This document shows, one piece after another, positions 14,787 through 23,203 of a stretch of DNA of 46,869 nucleotides. The DNA lies in NCBI RefSeq assembly GCF_900115655.1, contig NZ_FOXF01000018.1:1-46869 (forward strand), read 5' to 3'. Every line of letters begins with the position of its first letter. Position 1 is the stretch's first letter. A program made the position numbers and the translations under genes. The notes under the pieces are model-generated. The model searched no databases. It saw only the letters and a program-made list of their open reading frames with translations, and was not told the origin of the DNA. The DNA comes from Ruminobacter amylophilus. Its GTDB lineage: Bacteria; Pseudomonadota; Gammaproteobacteria; Enterobacterales; Succinivibrionaceae.

Positions 14787-17700
14787 ATGATAAATTGTGA
14801 TAATAAAAAGCTTCTCGATGAACTAATTGTTGGTCGGGTCAAGCCACATATATACGCATTCACTACGAACACAATACCTAACTATTTAAAAGTTGGTGAT
14901 ACCTACCGACCTGTTGCTGTGCGCTTACGTGAATGGATGCAGCATTTTCCGAAGCTTAGAAAAGAGTTTGAAGATTTGGCAATTATCGGAGATGATATTT
15001 TTTTTAGAGATTATTCTGTCCATCAGTATTTTGAGCAAGATTTAGGAAAGCATAGACTGGAACGTGGTGAATTTCCGGGAGAATACTATTCAAATGAATT
15101 TTTTGCAGATGTAAGCCCTGAACAGATCTCTGAAGCTATTTCGGATATAAAAGAAAACTATGAGCAGAACACGGGAAAATACAAGTATTATGATGCGACA
15201 AGCCAATTGCCGGAGGTTTTCACATATGTATCTTCAGGAATGTGGAATATTCGTCCGAATCAGCAGGCAACAATTGATAATTTTGTCAGAGCCGTAGACA
15301 GTGGGCATACCAATTTGCTGATGTATGCAGTCATGCGTTTTGGCAAGTCATTTACTTCCCTTTGTTGCGCCAAAGCAAAGGGGTATAAACTGGTGCTTGT
15401 AGTATCTGCTAAAGCGGATGTACGTGAAGAATGGAAGAAAAACGTCCAGAGTGCCGAAAACTTCAATAAAGACTATGTTTTCATATCGAGCGATGATCTT
15501 GTTAGAGATGAATCTATTATCAGGACCAATCTTACAGAAGGCAAAGGCGCAGTAGTATTTCTTACGCTCCAAGATCTACAAGGCGATAATATCAAGGATA
15601 AACACAAAGAGGTATTTGGTAGTCAAATAGATCTGCTTATCGTGGATGAAACCCACTATGGTGCAAGAGCAGAAAGCTATGGAAAGATTTTGCGTGGCGT
15701 AAACTACGAAAAAGATGTCAAGGAAAAACATGCTGAAGATGATTTTGTTGAGGCTGATGCTGCTGAAGAACAACTGAAATCTCTTAATGTAAAAATCACA
15801 CTTCATTTATCCGGAACACCATATCGCATTCTTATGGGGAGTGAATTTTCCAAAGATGCCATCATTGCGTTTTATCAGTTCTCCGATATCGTAAAAGATA
15901 AGGAAGAATGGGACAAAGAATACCTTTTGAATGATACCAGCGATGTTAAGGAGTGGGAGAATCCGTATTATGGGTTTCCTCAAATGGTTCGTTTTGCTTT
16001 TGTGCCAAGCAAATCTGCACTTGCCCTTTTGGAAAAGTTAAAAAATAGTGGTACTACATATGCGTTTTCTGCGTTATTGAAACCGCAGTCCGTTAAAAAA
16101 GATATTGAACATTCTCTTCATAAGAAATTTGTGTATGAAACAGAAGTTCTTGAACTCTTTGAAGCCATTGATGGTAGCAAAGAGGATGAGGGGGTACTCT
16201 CTTTCCTTGATTACGATAAAATCAAAGACGGAAAGATGTGTGAACATATAGTATGCGTCTTGCCGTACTGCGCCTCCTGTGATGCCTTGCAGCAGTTGAT
16301 TGAGGATAATGCATCTAAATTCAGAAATCTGAATAACTATACAATTATCAATATTTCCGGTGTGGATAGCCCGAATGAATATCGTGATATTAAAGCTGTC
16401 AAAGAAAAAATAAAACAGTGTGCCATCGAGGGTAAGAAAACTCTTACGCTCACTGTCAATCGTATGCTTACAGGGTCTACGGTTGAACAGTGGGACACAA
16501 TGATTTTTCTGAAGGACACTGCGTCTCCGCAGGAATACGATCAGGCAATTTTTCGCCTGCAAAATCAGTATATCCGTGAATACATCGGGGAGAACGGGGA
16601 TGTCATCAAATTCAATATGAAGCCACAGACACTTCTTGTGGATTTTGATCCGCATAGAATGTTTGTTATGCAGGAGCAGAAGTCGCAGATATACAATGCG
16701 AACACAGATGCCTCTGGAAACGAGCATCTGAAAGAGCGCCTTGTTGATGAATTAAGGATATCTCCGATTATCACACTTAATAATAATCGCATTGAACAAG
16801 TAAAGGCAACAGACATTCTTGCTGCAATCAGCGAATATTCTAGTAACCGTGGTGTTCTTGATGAAACGAGAGATATTCCGGTTGATATGTCTTTGCTTGA
16901 TTTAGATGCCATAAAAGCAGAGATTGAACGTCAAGCGGAACTAGGTTCTCGAAAAGGTTTATACGTTGAGGCACATCTTGGCGAAGGCACAGACATGGAC
17001 TCGGAAGATGACGATAACGGAAATGACGGTGATGGTTCTGATGGTACTAACGACAGTGGAACAGACGGTGATTCTTCTTCTGGGATTGAAATAGAACCGA
17101 AAGATGATATCAAAAAACTGGAGAACAAGTTTAGAACTTACTATTCAAGGATTTTGTTCTTCTCTTTCCTAACGAAGGATAAAGTTACATCTCTTGACGA
17201 TGTTATTCGTTGTCTTGATATCAAGGAAAATTTACGCATTGCATCCAATCTGAATATTAGTAAGAACATCCTTGAGCTTATGCATAGGCACATGAATATC
17301 TTCATGCTACGACAGCTGGACTACAAGATTCAGAACATTAATACCCTTGCACACGATGAAGATGTTGAGCCAATGCAGAGATCCGCAGTTGCAATCAGAA
17401 AGTTCGGCAGGATATCTGATTCCGAGATAACCACACCGGAGAACGTGGCAATAGATATGATTAATCTTATTCCGGATAATTGCTTCTATGCACTCAGAGA
17501 TGGTGATGATAACCGTATTTTAGATATGTCCAGTAAAATGGGAGAATTCGCCGTTGCCATCTTGAAACGTTGCGAGAATTTAGGCATTCCTCTCGATAAA
17601 GTAAAGGATAAGATACTATCAATACCTACATCATCAATTGCCTACGAGTTTACGCGGAAAGTCTATGAGGTTTTAGGGCTTGACTTATCTGGCATAGCGG

Positions 17701-18893
17701 TGCAATTTAACAGTTATGATTTATTAAAGATTAAGGAAGTGAAAGAAGATGGTTCAGAGAGTGATAAGCTTGATTTTGAGAAAATAAAAAATCTGCTCTC
17801 GCAGAACAAAACTTTTGCTGATGTCGATCTGAAGGATGATGTGAGTGATGCAACGGAGGTGAGAAAAGTGATTTTCAATGCGGTGGTAGGAAATCCGCCT
17901 TATCAGGAAACTATTAATAGTGATACAGACAATCAATCACTGAGCAAGCAACTGTTTCCACAGTTTATTATGCTTGCAGAAGAAATAACCGAAAAATATG
18001 TTTCATTAATTACTCCAGCAAGATGGTTTGCGGGGGATGCTCAGGACAAATCATTCGTTAAATTGAGGAACTACATCAAAGGAAATAATCACATTCAGTC
18101 ATTATGTTATTTCCCAGATGCAAGTGAAATATTCAGTAATGTAGAAATCAAAGGAGGACTCCAGTATTATCTATCGGCGAACGACTATTCAGGAGACTTA
18201 GATTTCTATTCAGTTCATAATGGTGAAACTACATGTGTTAAACGAGCATTGTTCTTTGGAGATATGGATATTGTTATTAGTGATATCAAAGCAATTCCGA
18301 TCTTGAAGAAAGTTCATAATGTAGACTTTACCCCTTTAACCGAAATAACGACAGGGAGAAATGCGTTCGGAATAATTGGAAAGCCTGCTGTAGTTGAAAG
18401 CATATCCAAGTCCGAGCCATTTGCAGGTAGTGTTCCGCTTAGATGCAAAGCTAACATTATTAGGTGGATCAAGCCAGAAAGCGTCACTAAAAACAGAGAT
18501 ATTTTTGAAAATTACAAAGTCTTCATTTCAAAATCTGCAGGCAATCCTAATAGCGATACGCGTGTAATTGGATATCCATATGTAGGTAAACCAAATAGTG
18601 CATGTACAGATTCGCTCATTCCAATCGGAAAATTCGATAATGTTGATGAGGCCGAGAATCTTGCAAAATACCTAAAAACAAGATTTCTTAGATTTATAGT
18701 TCAACAGGTAAAGAATTCTCAGAATGTAACTCAAATCGTGTATCGTTTTGTTCCTATGCAAGATTTTACAAATCATTCAGATATAGATTGGGAGACAACG
18801 ATTGAGGAAATTGAAAAGCAGCTATATGCTAAGTACAACTTAACTGATGATGAAATCGATCATATTGAATCCTTAATATCAAAAGTCGAATAA
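14787..18893 (+). CDS. GIY-YIG-like / SF2 helicase / N6-adenine methylase fusion
   Basis: 1368 residues. Residues about 20-60 (HIYAFTTNTIPNYLKVGDT then VRLREW) resemble the T5orf172/GIY-YIG nuclease start. Helicase part: variant Walker A MRFGKS near 182-188, VDETHYG near 286-292, SGTPYR near 342, and a C-terminal helicase lobe near 560-600. A linker about residues 735-775 is almost all D, G, S and N. Methylase part: motif I-like ILDMSSKMGEF near 911-921 and NPPY at 1036-1039, then a likely target-recognition region to the end. This would be a single-chain restriction-modification enzyme like type ISP or IIG enzymes, but with an apparent GIY-YIG nuclease in front. The GIY-YIG call is the least certain. 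Confidence 0.8.
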   Translation: MINCDNKKLLDELIVGRVKPHIYAFTTNTIPNYLKVGDTYRPVAVRLREWMQHFPKLRKEFEDLAIIGDDIFFRDYSVHQYFEQDLGKHRLERGEFPGEYYSNEFFADVSPEQISEAISDIKENYEQNTGKYKYYDATSQLPEVFTYVSSGMWNIRPNQQATIDNFVRAVDSGHTNLLMYAVMRFGKSFTSLCCAKAKGYKLVLVVSAKADVREEWKKNVQSAENFNKDYVFISSDDLVRDESIIRTNLTEGKGAVVFLTLQDLQGDNIKDKHKEVFGSQIDLLIVDETHYGARAESYGKILRGVNYEKDVKEKHAEDDFVEADAAEEQLKSLNVKITLHLSGTPYRILMGSEFSKDAIIAFYQFSDIVKDKEEWDKEYLLNDTSDVKEWENPYYGFPQMVRFAFVPSKSALALLEKLKNSGTTYAFSALLKPQSVKKDIEHSLHKKFVYETEVLELFEAIDGSKEDEGVLSFLDYDKIKDGKMCEHIVCVLPYCASCDALQQLIEDNASKFRNLNNYTIINISGVDSPNEYRDIKAVKEKIKQCAIEGKKTLTLTVNRMLTGSTVEQWDTMIFLKDTASPQEYDQAIFRLQNQYIREYIGENGDVIKFNMKPQTLLVDFDPHRMFVMQEQKSQIYNANTDASGNEHLKERLVDELRISPIITLNNNRIEQVKATDILAAISEYSSNRGVLDETRDIPVDMSLLDLDAIKAEIERQAELGSRKGLYVEAHLGEGTDMDSEDDDNGNDGDGSDGTNDSGTDGDSSSGIEIEPKDDIKKLENKFRTYYSRILFFSFLTKDKVTSLDDVIRCLDIKENLRIASNLNISKNILELMHRHMNIFMLRQLDYKIQNINTLAHDEDVEPMQRSAVAIRKFGRISDSEITTPENVAIDMINLIPDNCFYALRDGDDNRILDMSSKMGEFAVAILKRCENLGIPLDKVKDKILSIPTSSIAYEFTRKVYEVLGLDLSGIAVQFNSYDLLKIKEVKEDGSESDKLDFEKIKNLLSQNKTFADVDLKDDVSDATEVRKVIFNAVVGNPPYQETINSDTDNQSLSKQLFPQFIMLAEEITEKYVSLITPARWFAGDAQDKSFVKLRNYIKGNNHIQSLCYFPDASEIFSNVEIKGGLQYYLSANDYSGDLDFYSVHNGETTCVKRALFFGDMDIVISDIKAIPILKKVHNVDFTPLTEITTGRNAFGIIGKPAVVESISKSEPFAGSVPLRCKANIIRWIKPESVTKNRDIFENYKVFISKSAGNPNSDTRVIGYPYVGKPNSACTDSLIPIGKFDNVDEAENLAKYLKTRFLRFIVQQVKNSQNVTQIVYRFVPMQDFTNHSDIDWETTIEEIEKQLYAKYNLTDDEIDHIESLISKVE

Positions 18894-19072
18894 AATGCAT
18901 ATTGGAAAAAAGGAATTAAACCTAGAAAAGTAATACCCGACTTTTGTTGTAACACTGCAGATTTGGGAGTAGATGATTGCGAAGAGTGACTTTTAAGAAA
19001 TTAAATGTTCTGAGCTGATAAACTGTTGTTCAATGCCAACTATTGTACAATATAGTCAAGTCAAACACTCGG

Positions 19073-19195
19073 ATTGCTTTGGATGATAATAGAGCAACTG
19101 AAAAATGTGCTGATCGCATTTATAGGTTTATAGATGAACCTTTGACCAATGAACAGAAAAGCAAATTAGAGAGCACTGAATCGAAAGTAAATTAA
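19073..19195 (+). pseudogene. Possible orphan gene remnant in an otherwise empty gap
   Basis: Between 18894 and 19267 there is no intact gene. This frame encodes about 40 residues (IALDDNRATEKC through ESKVN) with protein-like composition but no start codon with ribosome site, so it may be the tail of a lost gene. A weak hairpin (18926-18931 with 18940-18945, followed by a short T stretch) after the methylase gene could terminate its operon. Confidence 0.2.
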
Positions 19196-19267
19196 TAATT
19201 CAACATTTTTTTGAGCTGATTGAGCTTTGAACTGTTGCAGATTTTGCAACAGTTCATGTATTCATCG

Positions 19268-21028
19268 CTACCCGCAATATACGCATTCCGAACCGGCAAA
19301 GACCATGGCATAGGCTTTGACCAGTTTACCCTTGAACTCAAGGGCTGTTTTGTAGGTTTGTGCCTGTTCGGTTGCTTCATTTTTCAGACTTTCAATCTTT
19401 GCTTCAGTTGCGTCTTTTTTAGCGGCGTACTTCAGTTCGATGAGGTAGGTACATTCACTTTTCTTTCCCTTGTTGATGGTGATTACCAGATCAGCATACT
19501 TTTCTCCCTTGCCGATAACTCTCAGCGATTTCTGTAGCTCAACCACAACTCCGCTCATGGAATTAAGCTTGGCGTGGAGCACTAGATTCAGAGCCATCTC
19601 ACTCATGTGTAAAAGAACCTGATTGGTGAAGATACTGCTTAAAAACTCTGTACAGGAACAAGCAAAAGATGAAAGATCATCCGAGGCATTAAGTAGTGCT
19701 GATATATCTAGTTTCTGTTCTCTGAATATACTATTAGGCTTTAATCGTAAGTCCACCGTGCATTGTGCAAACAGCTTCGACATAAAGAGATTCGGAATTT
19801 TTAACATTAGCCCGTCTGAGTTTGACAGTACCGGATCAATGGTGAGATAGCCGAGATAATACAGCATGGATAAAAGCTGAACTTCGCTATACTTCTCTGA
19901 TTTATTCAAATTGATGTTTTCGGCAAGTTTTTCGAGGTAGAACGAATCGCCACTGAGGTATGTGTCTATAATGTTATCAGCCAAACCATCTTCGGCAATG
20001 TTAAACAGTTGCTGTAACTTTGATCCGTCATGATCGGATGCCGGGTCCAGATATTTTTCAGGGGCGAGAAATTCCTGTTCCTTCTGCATCCTGTTTAAAT
20101 AATATAGGCACATGGATGAGTTATACAAGGTGCTTTTAGCCAGTCGGCTGAAGCAGTATCCATCGTAAACAGGTTTCATTCTGGAAATTACTTCATCAGC
20201 GGTTACACCAATGCTTTTTATATCAACCAGCTCAGGAATGAGCTTTTTAAGTTCGGTTTCAGTTAAACCCGCATATTCATTAAAACATTCGTCAGAAGTG
20301 ACATTGAGTGCAATATTAAATCCTGAGGTCAGGGAATCAAGGGATACAGAAGATACGCCGGTAATGAATGTTTTGGCGATACATCCGGCATCGGCTGCAG
20401 CGGCTTTTATTGCAGCATAAAAATCTTTGAGGAAACTTCCGTCACTGGTTATAGTTTGGAACAGATTAAAATCACGTGACAGAATCTGGTTGGCGAAATT
20501 ATCATATTCATCAATCATCACATAAAGTCGGCCTTTATCGGAATAGCTGGCATAGGCAGAAACGAAATTATTAAACAGAGTAACAGAATCTGATTTGTCC
20601 AAATTATCATAGTTAAATATGAAATCAGGATATCTTCTCTTAAAATTATCTATGCCAAAAGCTACCGCAGAAAAGAAACTGTTGTACATAACGGTACTGC
20701 TTTGCGTGCCAACCCGGGAAAAGTCAAAATTCAATACATGATAGGAGTTATGGCTTTCTAGATGTTCATCATATATGTCAGTTTTTGCAAACAACTCTTC
20801 ATATCTGTCAGCATATGATATGTCGTAGAAGCATTTCAGCATTTGGATAAAGGTACTCTTGCCAAAACGCCTCGGACGCAGAAGAACCGGATATAAGGTC
20901 ATTCCATTATCATCCAGTGACTTAATTATTGCGCTTTTATCGGCAAAAGCTCTTTTGAGCTTGCGAAACGATTCATAAGAAACTTCACCATAAGGGGAGT
21001 TTAACAATTTAACTTCACTTTCTGACAT
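19268..21028 (-). CDS. AAA-ATPase-like protein with PD-(D/E)XK nuclease domain (second type)
   Basis: 586 residues. Walker A RPRRFGKST (51-59), Walker B YVMIDEYDNF with D173 and E174. C-terminal nuclease core D513 in YADLVITI, then E531 and K533 in YLIELKY. Same architecture as 5541-7313 but clearly diverged, with a different N-terminus. It stands alone on the minus strand at the centre of the defence region. Family role unsettled; a nuclease driven by an ATPase is the natural reading. Confidence 0.82.
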   Translation of the reverse strand: MSESEVKLLNSPYGEVSYESFRKLKRAFADKSAIIKSLDDNGMTLYPVLLRPRRFGKSTFIQMLKCFYDISYADRYEELFAKTDIYDEHLESHNSYHVLNFDFSRVGTQSSTVMYNSFFSAVAFGIDNFKRRYPDFIFNYDNLDKSDSVTLFNNFVSAYASYSDKGRLYVMIDEYDNFANQILSRDFNLFQTITSDGSFLKDFYAAIKAAAADAGCIAKTFITGVSSVSLDSLTSGFNIALNVTSDECFNEYAGLTETELKKLIPELVDIKSIGVTADEVISRMKPVYDGYCFSRLAKSTLYNSSMCLYYLNRMQKEQEFLAPEKYLDPASDHDGSKLQQLFNIAEDGLADNIIDTYLSGDSFYLEKLAENINLNKSEKYSEVQLLSMLYYLGYLTIDPVLSNSDGLMLKIPNLFMSKLFAQCTVDLRLKPNSIFREQKLDISALLNASDDLSSFACSCTEFLSSIFTNQVLLHMSEMALNLVLHAKLNSMSGVVVELQKSLRVIGKGEKYADLVITINKGKKSECTYLIELKYAAKKDATEAKIESLKNEATEQAQTYKTALEFKGKLVKAYAMVFAGSECVYCG

Positions 21029-21312
21029 AATGAATCCTTTGTTCCTAATTCATATCCGACATCTTTGTGCTTTATAAACGTATGTGTATAATTTATGGTT
21101 ATCATGTGTCGGATATCTGCGATTCACAATGCTTTCTTTTCAGATGTTAAAGGGTTTCGCTACAAATAGCAACTTTTATGGGATACTATGGTGATGAAGA
21201 CACGAGATTTAATTGGTTGTGTTTCCACAAACTTAAAGGTTGGGACGCTTGAAAAGATGTATGTTTAAACATGTTCCCTCAATATGCCAGTAAATTCGAC
21301 ATCAATTAAAAG

Positions 21313-21531
21313 GTCTCGGCACACGTCGAGACGGTGGTATTACTGTCAAGGGAAAAACGGAATGGGTGAAAACCCCGTAAAATCAAGGGTTTGGCGAGTT
21401 TTGTGATTTTGAAAGGTTGAGGGAAAAAGGGCGTTTTAGGCTGTATCTGAAAACACACTTTAGGCTAGAGATACAGAGGTTGTGGCTACAGTTTTATTAT
21501 TGCAGTAGGGTTGTGGCTACGGTTTTATTAT
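21313..21531. repeat. Hairpin and 31-base tandem repeat in a 600-base gene-free stretch
   Basis: No gene is seen between 21029 and 21626. It holds a 6-bp hairpin (21313-21318 with 21327-21332), an inverted CTGTATC/GATACAG pair (21439-21476), and a tandem duplication in which GTTGTGGCTAC and GTTTTATTAT recur at 21479-21500 and 21510-21531 with one mismatch. This may be the decayed end of an insertion or a scar of gene replacement; no transposase is recognisable. Confidence 0.4.
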
Positions 21532-21626
21532 CCCAAAATAAACAGAGGTGTTTGTTTGGAATTCAGACATCAGCTAATAGGCAGAGCATCAGTTCCTGAT
21601 TGCAACACCGACTTTATTCCTGATCT

Positions 21627-21929
21627 TTATTTTCCGTTTGGAGATTCGAGCAGACGTTTAGCCTCATCTTTGGAAACAATGCGGTTTTCTTCAAGACTGA
21701 GAAGTTTTGCAAGTTGAGTATAAAGCCGATCTTCCATAAGTTCATCTTCCCGTTTCTTTGCCTCCCGTTTCCTTTGTTCTGAGCAGGGGATGCAACAATC
21801 TTTACTGGTTGGATCAAACTTGTAAATTGAAGTCTCTCCGCAGATGGGACACTTGTAGATAACAGGATTCTTGGAAACGTCAATACGGTAGGTTTTGCCA
21901 TCTGGGGCTGAGAAATCGATGTAGAACAT
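21627..21929 (-). CDS. Zinc-ribbon-like small protein
   Basis: 100 residues with two cysteine pairs, CPIC near residue 27 and CIPC near residue 46, spaced as in a zinc ribbon. A charged helical stretch (KRKREAKKREDELMED region) and a short C-terminal helix follow. GAGG precedes the ATG by about 12 bases. It is transcribed behind the sigma-like gene but a terminator-like hairpin lies between them. Function unknown; composition suggests nucleic-acid or protein binding. Confidence 0.65.
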   Translation of the reverse strand: MFYIDFSAPDGKTYRIDVSKNPVIYKCPICGETSIYKFDPTSKDCCIPCSEQRKREAKKREDELMEDRLYTQLAKLLSLEENRIVSKDEAKRLLESPNGK

Positions 21930-22002
21930 AGCACGTAATCCTCTATTGTTTTGCTGATAGCATTTACGCTCTATGTAGAAGATATAGCAAGTTAATAAAA
22001 CA

Positions 22003-22033
22003 GCGGTGCCGCAGTTCCAAACCGTAGCACCGC
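22003..22033 (-). terminator. Intrinsic terminator after the second sigma-like gene
   Basis: Stem 22003-22009 with 22027-22033 (GCGGTGC/GCACCGC), followed on the minus strand by TGTTTTATT. Placed 30 bases after the stop of the sigma-like gene. Confidence 0.6.
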
Positions 22034-22062
22034 CTTTATAAATTATATTTCGTAAGAATAAC

Positions 22063-22689
22063 TTATACGGTAGTCATGCTTACCCCGAATTGCTTAATCT
22101 TATTCTTGATGTAGCGCATTTGTCGCTCCGTCAAGCCTTCCATCATTGCGATGTCCTCTAACAGGTATCCTTGGCGGACACACAGATCAAAGACTCTGCC
22201 AGCTTTAGGGTCTTTACTGTTAATCTCCTTATAGATGACTTCAAGATCCATTCCAGTTTCAGTGTCATCCATTTCAGAGATGCCACCAGTCAGTTCTTCC
22301 GGCTCGCCATAGTTGACTACGGTTAACTGCCTAGCTTCTGGTTTTACACCAAAAGGACAGGCTGAGCATTTGTTACAATCGGGACATCTGATTAAAATAC
22401 CGTGTTTGTTAGGAACCTGGCAACGAGTGTTCCGATGCCATTCGTTAAGTTGCTTGTTAATGAAACTCCGAAGTTCCTTAACAACAGCTTCATTAGGTTC
22501 TGTTTGAGTTTTGATAAAACCGACAAGAGCCTTCTTGCTTGGTCCAAAAGATACGTACCTGCAATCTTCGCTAGGAAAACCTCTTTCCCAGCGTTCTCTC
22601 TCGTTTTTAAATACTTCAACTGGAACATAATAAACATTTTGTCCTTTAGATTTACTCTGGGCGCAATTACCCTTTACTTGTTTTGCCAT
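22063..22689 (-). CDS. Second sigma region-4-like phage regulator with cysteine cluster
   Basis: 208 residues. Central cysteines CPDCNKCSACPF suggest a zinc site; the C-terminus is a sigma/LuxR-like HTH (LLEDIAMMEGLTERQMRYI). It shares plan but little sequence with 12243-12722 and is preceded by the same two-hairpin leader. The N-terminal 80 residues are extra. It may belong to module B as the other belongs to module A, though the NACHT locus now separates it from that module. Confidence 0.68.
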   Translation of the reverse strand: MAKQVKGNCAQSKSKGQNVYYVPVEVFKNERERWERGFPSEDCRYVSFGPSKKALVGFIKTQTEPNEAVVKELRSFINKQLNEWHRNTRCQVPNKHGILIRCPDCNKCSACPFGVKPEARQLTVVNYGEPEELTGGISEMDDTETGMDLEVIYKEINSKDPKAGRVFDLCVRQGYLLEDIAMMEGLTERQMRYIKNKIKQFGVSMTTV

Positions 22690-22723
22690 GGGTTTTTACT
22701 CCTTGCTTGGCGGTTAAAAAAAC

Positions 22724-22808
22724 CGAAGCGGAGTTGCCCCTCATGGCTGCCAGTAGCTATGTACATAGTTGGTCACCTATGCGGATTTCTCCGCTTCGTA
22801 GGGTGACC
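22724..22808 (-). ncRNA. Structured 5' leader B of the second sigma-like gene
   Basis: Outer stem 22771-22778 with 22801-22808 (7 bp plus a G-U), inner hairpin 22781-22785 with 22790-22794 (four-base loop), six-base bulge 22795-22800. The segment 22789-22798 is perfectly complementary over 10 bases to 22724-22733, just ahead of a U-run, so an alternative pairing or pseudoknot is possible. The match to leader A with changed inner-stem bases supports a real RNA structure. Confidence 0.65.
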
Positions 22809-22815
22809 AGCAAGA

Positions 22816-23203
22816 TCGCGTTCGCTGGCGTCCTAAGTTGATGTCATTCCATCTCTGAAGTTGCGATGCTCCCTGCTATCCTGTGCACTTGATTGCAGGT
22901 ACCTCAGATCTGGCGTTTAATGAGCCTTATTTAAAAGTTCATTTCGTGTTTTCGCTGGTAGAAAAACATATAAAAATGCTATAAAATGAATAATTTTTAT
23001 GAGAACACTTCTGAAATCATATCTACCGCAAATCTAATGTCATGAGACGGTGACGCCAATCTGCTTGAAACATTGATTCGTCACTGAGTAGTCTCTCGAA
23101 CACAATAATCATCCTAATGTAGATAAGGTTCCGAGCAAGAAGGTATTTAGTTACTGTTAGTTTCTAAGGTTTCTGTAAGTTACTATTTTGGGAGAAATTC
23201 ATT
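22816..23203. other. Gene-free region between divergent sigma-like gene and NACHT operon
   Basis: About 390 bases without a credible gene. It should hold promoters in both directions. The only feature noted is a TATAAA at 22980-22985 without a good -35. The NACHT gene has GGGAG at 23190-23194. Confidence 0.4.

Noticed and set aside
16074-16727. Long minus-strand ORF opposite the methylase fusion
   Set aside because: Lies wholly inside the 1368-residue gene; no start signal and no recognisable domain.
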